From contig NZ_SNXZ01000002.1 of the NCBI RefSeq assembly GCF_004362825.1, forward strand, positions 1,235,365 through 1,299,364: a stretch of DNA of 64,000 nt, read 5' to 3'. Position numbers and translations under genes: made by a program. Below, one piece after another: positions 59,907 to 64,000 of the stretch. Under the pieces are notes generated by a model. The model did not search any database, was not told the DNA's origin, and saw only the letters and a list, made by a program, of their open reading frames with translations. The stretch's first letter is position 1. Each line of letters opens with the position of its first letter. Source of the DNA: Labedaea rhizosphaerae (GTDB lineage Bacteria; Actinomycetota; Actinomycetes; Mycobacteriales; Pseudonocardiaceae).

Positions 59907-60990
59907 CAGGTGTCCTCCTCGTAGTTGTCGGCGATCACCTGGGCGCCCAGCTCGGTCATCAGCAGCTCCAGCGTGTCCATGAACTGGCCGTCTGTGGCCT
60001 GGGCCTGGATCTGGGTCAGGGCGTCGATCAGCGTGTTGGCCTGGTTGACCGTCAGCTCCGTGGAGGAGTTCAGGTCGGCGCGGCTGGTGAGCACGCGGGC
60101 GATGCGCAGCTTCTGCTCGCGGTCGGTGATCTCGTGGGTGGTGAAGATGGCGTGCAGCTTGCGAAGCTGATCCGGTGTCGCCTTGCGCGCGTCGGCACCC
60201 GGCGGGCTGTCGGTGGTCGGAGCAGGCTGGTCCTCGACCACCTCGGCGTCGGTGATCTCGTCGGGCAGCGGTGGCTCATCGGTGCGCTCATCGGTGCGCT
60301 CATCGGTGCGTTCGTGGGTGCGCTCGTCGGCAGGTTCGGCGCCGTGTTCGGCGGGATGGGGCTGGGCGCTGGGCTGGACCGGTGTGCGGCGCTTGGCGCG
60401 TGCCGAAGGCTTGGCCGGCTCCGGCACGGACGTTCCGGCCTGTTCCAGTTCGCCCCCGCCGTCGGTGATCTCCTCCGGCGTGTAGGCGCCGCCGATGACG
60501 TCGGGGAAGATCAGCCTGCACAGCTCGCCCGTGGCCCTGGCCACGAGCATCTGCCTGGGCATCCTGCGCCAGTTCGGCTTCTGCGCCAGGTTCAAGTCGC
60601 GGGCGTCCTGCATCGACCACTCGACGGTGGTCCACTCGGTCTCGTCCCTGCGCCGTCCGGACAGCACGCACCGGGCCTTGGTGCGTTCGCCCCACCGCAG
60701 GGAGTGCCCGGCCGCCAGGACCATCGCCCGCATCTCCTGGGGCTTCAACGTGGGTGTCCCGTCGATGACGTAGACGCCCTGCAACGACTTCATCGGCCCC
60801 ATACCCAGCTCGCGGCCGTAGAGCATCGCCGCTGCCGTGGCCGCCGGGTTGCCGCGCACGCCACGGGGCACGAAGTCGGTGTTGGCCACGTGCTCGGCCA
60901 GCGCGACGATCGGCCGGAACACGTCCTTCCACGAGTCCACGGCTGGACGGTGATCTCGGTGCGCGGGTTGTACCGCTCGATCTCGCTCAT
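59906..60990 (-). CDS. recT: RecT-type recombinase; coupled start is out of frame with the body
   Basis: The body reads DSWKDVFRPIVALAEHVANT, AAMLYGRELGMGPMKSLQGV, MRAMVLAAGHSLRW, ARATGELCRLIFPDVIGG: the RecT ssDNA-annealing family. The ATG at 60990, coupled to the previous stop (ATGA), gives SEIERYNPRTEITVQPW, which is the N terminus seen in actinophage homologues, but that frame ends elsewhere. The body frame is open only from a GTG at 60940. One missing G after the TGG codon would join them. Could be a real frameshift, a start switch or a sequencing error. Confidence 0.8.
60273..60338. repeat. 12-base tandem repeat inside recT
   Basis: Units of TCATCGGTGCGC are repeated about five times with drift; they encode ERTDERTDERTHE-type residues in the linker. 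Confidence 0.75.
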
Positions 60991-61166
60991 GCCGCCTCGG
61001 CCTCGTCGTCCGCGGCGGCGGCAGCGTCGGGCACGGTGAGCAGAGCGGCGAGCCGGTCGCGCTGGGCCGGGGTGAACGGCTCGAACTGCTCCAGCACGCC
61101 GAGCACCCAGTCCGCCAACTGCTGCCGGTACTGCTCGTCCTCGCAAGTCCGGTCGTGCTCGGTCAT
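60987..61166 (-). CDS. Small early protein, 59 residues
   Basis: QQLADWVLGVLEQFEPFTPA QRDRLAALL is an actinobacterial small helical pattern. Alanine- and acid-rich end. ATGA overlaps on both sides with the nuclease and recT. Confidence 0.62.
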   Translation of the reverse strand: MTEHDRTCEDEQYRQQLADWVLGVLEQFEPFTPAQRDRLAALLTVPDAAAAADDEAEAA

Positions 61167-61969
61167 CACGCGGCCTCCAGCGTGCGGGGCGGCGTCAGCG
61201 GTTCGCCGACCAACTCCTTCGCGGTGTCCACGAACGCGGCGATCTGCTGGGCGTAGAGGAACGTCCGGTGCTGGGCACGACCGGCGACGACGGGGACGAG
61301 CTGGTAGCCGTCGCCGAGCACGTGCACCACGCCGGTCCGCTCGACCTCGGGCACGGGCAGCTCGGTGCCGTCGGCCGCGCGGTAGACATCGGCGTAGCGG
61401 TAGGCCGCGAGCTGGAGGGCGGTCTCGCCCCACACACCCTGGCTGGTCTTGATGTCTAGCAGCCACGGCACCGCGCGGCCGGGCTCGTCCGGGTCGTCCA
61501 GGTACGCCAGCAGGTCGGCGGTTCCGGCGTAGCCGTGCCGGTGGGAGGCCACGACGAATTCGGCGAGGACCGGCTGCACCCGCCACTGGTCCAGGAAGTC
61601 GACGTACGCGCGGACGTGGCCGGCCAGCGCCTCGGGGACGTCGACCTCCTCGCCGTGGACCAGGCGCTCGGCCAGGCTGTGCACCTGGGTGCCACGCCGG
61701 GCCGCCTCGTCCCGCTCGCCGAACCGGGCCTTCTCCAGCCGGGTGAGCCGTTCGGAGACCGGCAGCTCGGCCAGCTCGTCCCAGTAGTCGACGGCGTAGG
61801 CCGCTGTCACCCTGGCCGCCCAGTTGATCAACGCGGGCTTCGGGACGCCGCTGGAAATCACCGTCGTGACGCCAGGGACTTTGCGGCCGTGGGCGTCCTC
61901 GTAGCGATGTCCCCGGCCTGAGTTGACCCGCCGGACCGGTGGCGTGAACTCAGAGGACACGATGATCAC
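61166..61969 (-). CDS. PD-(D/E)XK nuclease, RecB/Cas4-like
   Basis: About 267 residues. ARRGTQVHSLAERLVHGEEV, HGYAGTADLLAYLDD, WLLDIKTSQG and ALQLAAYRYADV give the full G-x-x-D-x-E/D-K-T and Q-x3-Y signature of RecB-type exonucleases. Pairs with RecT as a Red-like recombination system. Start chosen as GTG 61969; 61960 and 61972 are possible. Confidence 0.85.
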   Translation of the reverse strand: MIIVSSEFTPPVRRVNSGRGHRYEDAHGRKVPGVTTVISSGVPKPALINWAARVTAAYAVDYWDELAELPVSERLTRLEKARFGERDEAARRGTQVHSLAERLVHGEEVDVPEALAGHVRAYVDFLDQWRVQPVLAEFVVASHRHGYAGTADLLAYLDDPDEPGRAVPWLLDIKTSQGVWGETALQLAAYRYADVYRAADGTELPVPEVERTGVVHVLGDGYQLVPVVAGRAQHRTFLYAQQIAAFVDTAKELVGEPLTPPRTLEAA

Positions 61970-62156
61970 CACGCAGCCGTCCACGGGCCTTGTGACGCCG
62001 GTAGCGCCGCATCGCGTCCGCGAGGTCAGCCCACTGCTCGTCGTTGCCCGGCCGATCGACCCCGTCGACCTGGTCGTCCCCGACGTCGACGCCAGCGCGC
62101 CACGCAATCACCAGCAGGGCGACGAACAGCGCAGTAATCAGCAGGCCGGCGATCAC
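61950..62156 (-). CDS. Small membrane protein, 68 residues
   Basis: IAGLLITALFVALLVIAWRAG membrane helix, then a charged helical tail. GTG overlaps the previous stop by 4 bases. Role unknown. Confidence 0.6.
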   Translation of the reverse strand: MIAGLLITALFVALLVIAWRAGVDVGDDQVDGVDRPGNDEQWADLADAMRRYRRHKARGRLRGDHRVL

Positions 62157-62536
62157 GCGACTGCCCCCGCGACTGCAACGAGGTGGTCCAGGTCGTGGCC
62201 CGTGAAGTCGACAGGCTCACCAAGCTGGGGCGTCTGACCCCACCGGGCGAACACCTGCAACGCCACCGGCAGTGGCAGATGCGTCCACACCTCGATGTGC
62301 ACCTTGTCCACCTGCGTCGCTGTGGACAGCCGAACCAGCGACTGCTGAACGACCAGCCGCACGTCGGCCTTGAGCAGCCGCGCCCAGGCCACGACGTCGT
62401 GCGCGTTGCCGTTGCGGGCCTGGATGAAGATGTCGTGCGACCCCACGTTCGCCCGGACCGCATCCGGCGGCCGAGGGGTGGAGGCCGTGAGCAGATCGGC
62501 GAGCGTGGCCGCCGCGGGTGCCAGTGCGTGGGTCAC
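62153..62536 (-). CDS. Hypothetical early protein, 127 residues
   Basis: AAATLADLLTASTPRPPDAV, VGSHDIFIQARNGNAHDVVA, and VDKVHIEVWTHLPLPVALQV. Not recognised. GTG at 62536 overlaps the previous stop (GTGA). Confidence 0.66.
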   Translation of the reverse strand: MTHALAPAAATLADLLTASTPRPPDAVRANVGSHDIFIQARNGNAHDVVAWARLLKADVRLVVQQSLVRLSTATQVDKVHIEVWTHLPLPVALQVFARWGQTPQLGEPVDFTGHDLDHLVAVAGAVA

Positions 62537-62682
62537 GACCTGACCTCGCGCATCTGCTGCGTTCCGTCGTGCCGCGTAGCTGCCAGCTCCTCCGGCCAGC
62601 GCCCAGTCTCGCGGCGGATGATCAACGCTGCTGCGCACACCGAGCCTGCGCAGGGCAGCGGGATACGATGTTGTGCGCTCAT
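62533..62682 (-). CDS. Small early protein, 49 residues
   Basis: Translation starts MSAQHRIPLPCAGSVCAAAL and ends TQQMREVRS. It fills the gap between the XRE gene and the 62153 gene and overlaps the latter by GTGA, which supports it. Confidence 0.55.
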   Translation of the reverse strand: MSAQHRIPLPCAGSVCAAALIIRRETGRWPEELAATRHDGTQQMREVRS

Positions 62683-62762
62683 GCGGACTCCCAAGTTCGT
62701 GAGCACAGGGGCCGTTCGCGCCTAGCCCGCGCGGGCGGCCCCGCTTTTGGGGTGGATGGTCG

Positions 62763-63029
62763 TCACGCCACGTCGGACTCGTTCCACGGATCGGAGAGCA
62801 GGACCCGGCGGTCATCGATGCGCAGCGCCGTCGCGATGCGCGCGAACAGTGCCGGGCCGACCTGACGGGCCAGACCGTTCTCGATCTTGCGGATGTAGTC
62901 CGGGGTGACCTCGACCTCGGTCGCCAGCTGCGACGCGTTGAGGCCGGTCAAGATGCGGATGTGCCGCAGAGCCGGGCCGTTGATGCTCACCGCCGAGCCA
63001 TGCCAGCGGTGTCCGGGCTCGTTCCTCAT
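62763..63029 (-). CDS. XRE-type regulator, first gene of the early operon
   Basis: 88 residues. LRHIRILTGLNASQLATEVE, VTPDYIRKIENGLARQVGPA is a classical XRE helix-turn-helix. ATG at 63029 or GTG at 62990 are both possible. Being promoter-proximal at the early operon, it may be the autoregulatory Cro-like switch protein. Confidence 0.82.
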   Translation of the reverse strand: MRNEPGHRWHGSAVSINGPALRHIRILTGLNASQLATEVEVTPDYIRKIENGLARQVGPALFARIATALRIDDRRVLLSDPWNESDVA

Positions 63030-63526
63030 GCCGACGAACTTTCGGCGGGAATACCCCGCTGCGCAACTAGCCCTGTCCAACCCTAGTCGCGTGTTTGCCC
63101 ACGTCAACGCCGTTGCCGGGCTACTTACATGGGTGTCGTTCGGCACGTAAGTCGGCGAAAAGAATGAGACGCAAGACGTCTAGAAAAGCGACTAAAAAAG
63201 AATGAATTTTACGCACAGAAGGGTGAATGGTTTCTGTGCGCGTGTCCAGTAGCTGACCGCTGGCCGTGCTTGTCTAGGCCAGAGGCGGCGCTGACCCCCG
63301 CTCACCCCGTGCTCAACGGCAACGAAGGGAGGTGTACCGACACGGCCGGTAGGATGGGTGTCAGCAATCACACCCGGTCTGACCTGGGCAAACAAAATGT
63401 GTCACCCCTGGGGTCTTGCATGGACAACCGGGTGGCTGTGGAAAAGTGTCTCGGCGGGAGGGCTGACGAGAAGCTGACCCCGGCCCTGCTCCGAGCACCG
63501 CTACCCCGACCGGCCACCATGGGCGC
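63030..63526. other. Right prophage-chromosome junction (attR and early promoter expected)
   Basis: 497 bases without a supported gene. It should carry the leftward early promoter, attR and the yibE promoter. An AT-rich stretch (63160-63235) sits beside a 9-base inverted repeat. I found no long direct repeat with the left junction. Confidence 0.5.
63212..63240. other. 9-base inverted repeat near the right prophage end
   Basis: CGCACAGAA (63212-63220) and TTCTGTGCG (63232-63240) flank GGGTGAATGGT. It may be a terminator, an operator or part of the attachment site. The core CGCACA/TGTGCG also occurs after the integrase at 17520-17534. Confidence 0.5.
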
Positions 63527-64000
63527 GTGCACGACGACGTGACCCGGCCGATCCCCCGCATCACCGAGACCGGGCACAGACATGGGCACGGTCATGGGCA
63601 TGGGCATGGACCGGTGCCACCGGCGTCGCGCCGCGTGCGCAGGCTGCTGACCATCTTGCTCGCGCCGCTCGCCGTGGCGGCCGTGGTCGCGCTGTTCCTG
63701 CTGTACCCGTGGCACTCGACGGAGATCGCGCCGCCAGGTGGGCAGCAGACGCCGGTGCGCGGCGATGTCACGGCGACCGCGGCAGCGCCGTGCTCGACGC
63801 AGGCGCAGGGCCCGGCCGACTGCATCGCGGTGTCCGTGCGGATGTCCGACGGCCCGGCCAAGGGCAGCGACGTGCGGATCCTCTCGCCGAACGAGCCGAC
63901 GACGCCGCGGTTCGCGGTCGGCGACCCGGTGGTCTTGTCCTATGCGGGCAGCGATCCGCTGGCGGGGACTTCGTACCGGCTGGTGGACTTCCAGCGCACC
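63527..64000 (+). CDS. YibE/F-family membrane protein, N-terminal part (cut by window edge)
   Basis: The first 158 residues only. A His/Gly-rich start (TETGHRHGHGHGHGHG), a transmembrane segment (LLTILLAPLAVAAVVALFLL), then an extracytoplasmic beta domain (DVTATAAAPCSTQAQGPADC, GDPVVLSYAGSD), the layout of actinobacterial YibE/F proteins. GTG at 63527. First chromosomal gene after the prophage. Confidence 0.85.
   Translation, partial: MHDDVTRPIPRITETGHRHGHGHGHGHGPVPPASRRVRRLLTILLAPLAVAAVVALFLLYPWHSTEIAPPGGQQTPVRGDVTATAAAPCSTQAQGPADCIAVSVRMSDGPAKGSDVRILSPNEPTTPRFAVGDPVVLSYAGSDPLAGTSYRLVDFQRT

Larger units (their letters stand above)
15830..63029. mobile_element. Complete siphovirus-type prophage (gene-bounded extent)
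   Basis: From the serine integrase to the first gene of the early leftward operon. It holds integration, regulation, replication/recombination, terminase, portal, SU10-like capsid, neck, tail, tape measure, holin and endolysin genes with no disrupted structural gene, so it looks intact. True ends lie in the flanking 15471-15829 and 63030-63526 spacers. The closeness of nadR on the left and yibE on the right suggests an intergenic attB. Confidence 0.93.

Noticed and set aside
60241-60340. CRISPR array
   Set aside because: The 12-base repeats are within a coding linker and have no spacers; no CRISPR-like array was seen anywhere.
63192-63395. 67-residue leftward frame at the right junction
   Set aside because: No ribosome site, odd composition, and it spans the expected junction.

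Overview
The window is high-GC actinobacterial DNA. The chromosomal genes (alaS, DUF6167, DUF948, rarA, aspS, an Rv2578c-type radical SAM gene, pnuC-nadR, yibE/F) point to an actinomycete, most likely a Pseudonocardiaceae member (inference from gene order and GTG-rich, GC-rich coding; not verified by a search).

Layout. (1) 1-15470: chromosome, with alaS (cut by the window edge), small membrane-associated genes, an oxidoreductase, rarA, a kinase, a phosphotransferase, DUF389, aspS, regulators, and a TetR-pnuC-nadR cluster. (2) About 15.5-63.4 kb: one apparently complete siphovirus-type prophage. It starts with a large serine integrase (15830) and ends in an early leftward operon whose first gene is near 63.03 kb. 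The attachment core could not be read by eye. (3) 63527-64000: chromosome again (yibE/F, cut by the window edge).

Inside the prophage, from left to right: integrase and a 650-base non-coding stretch full of palindromes; a small rightward block with an Lsr2-like protein and a GntR regulator; a leftward late operon read from about 46.1 kb down to 20.8 kb (DUF932, HNH, PAPS-reductase-like protein, terminase, portal, capsid, neck, tail with a -1 frameshifted chaperone, tape measure, tail tip, holins, endolysin), interrupted by rightward AT-richer cargo genes at 32.75 and 39.5-40.7 kb; a rightward run of tiny coupled genes (46.27-47.88 kb) and an HTH gene (48.01 kb); a leftward twelve-gene coupled operon with HTH proteins and an EEP-fold nuclease (52.85 to 48.49 kb); a rightward XRE-DUF5753/DUF397 pair and a DddA-like deaminase with an Imm1-type partner (53.05-55.30 kb); and a leftward early operon (63.03 to 55.31 kb) with a PD-(D/E)XK nuclease, RecT, a replication-type protein and RuvC.

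Most notable: a stand-alone deaminase/immunity pair carried as prophage cargo; a three-copy element TGTCAGCAAGACA followed by GGGAGACA that sits in front of three separate transcription units; a recT whose coupled start is in a different frame from its body; and a sulfur-transfer-like module beside the terminase.
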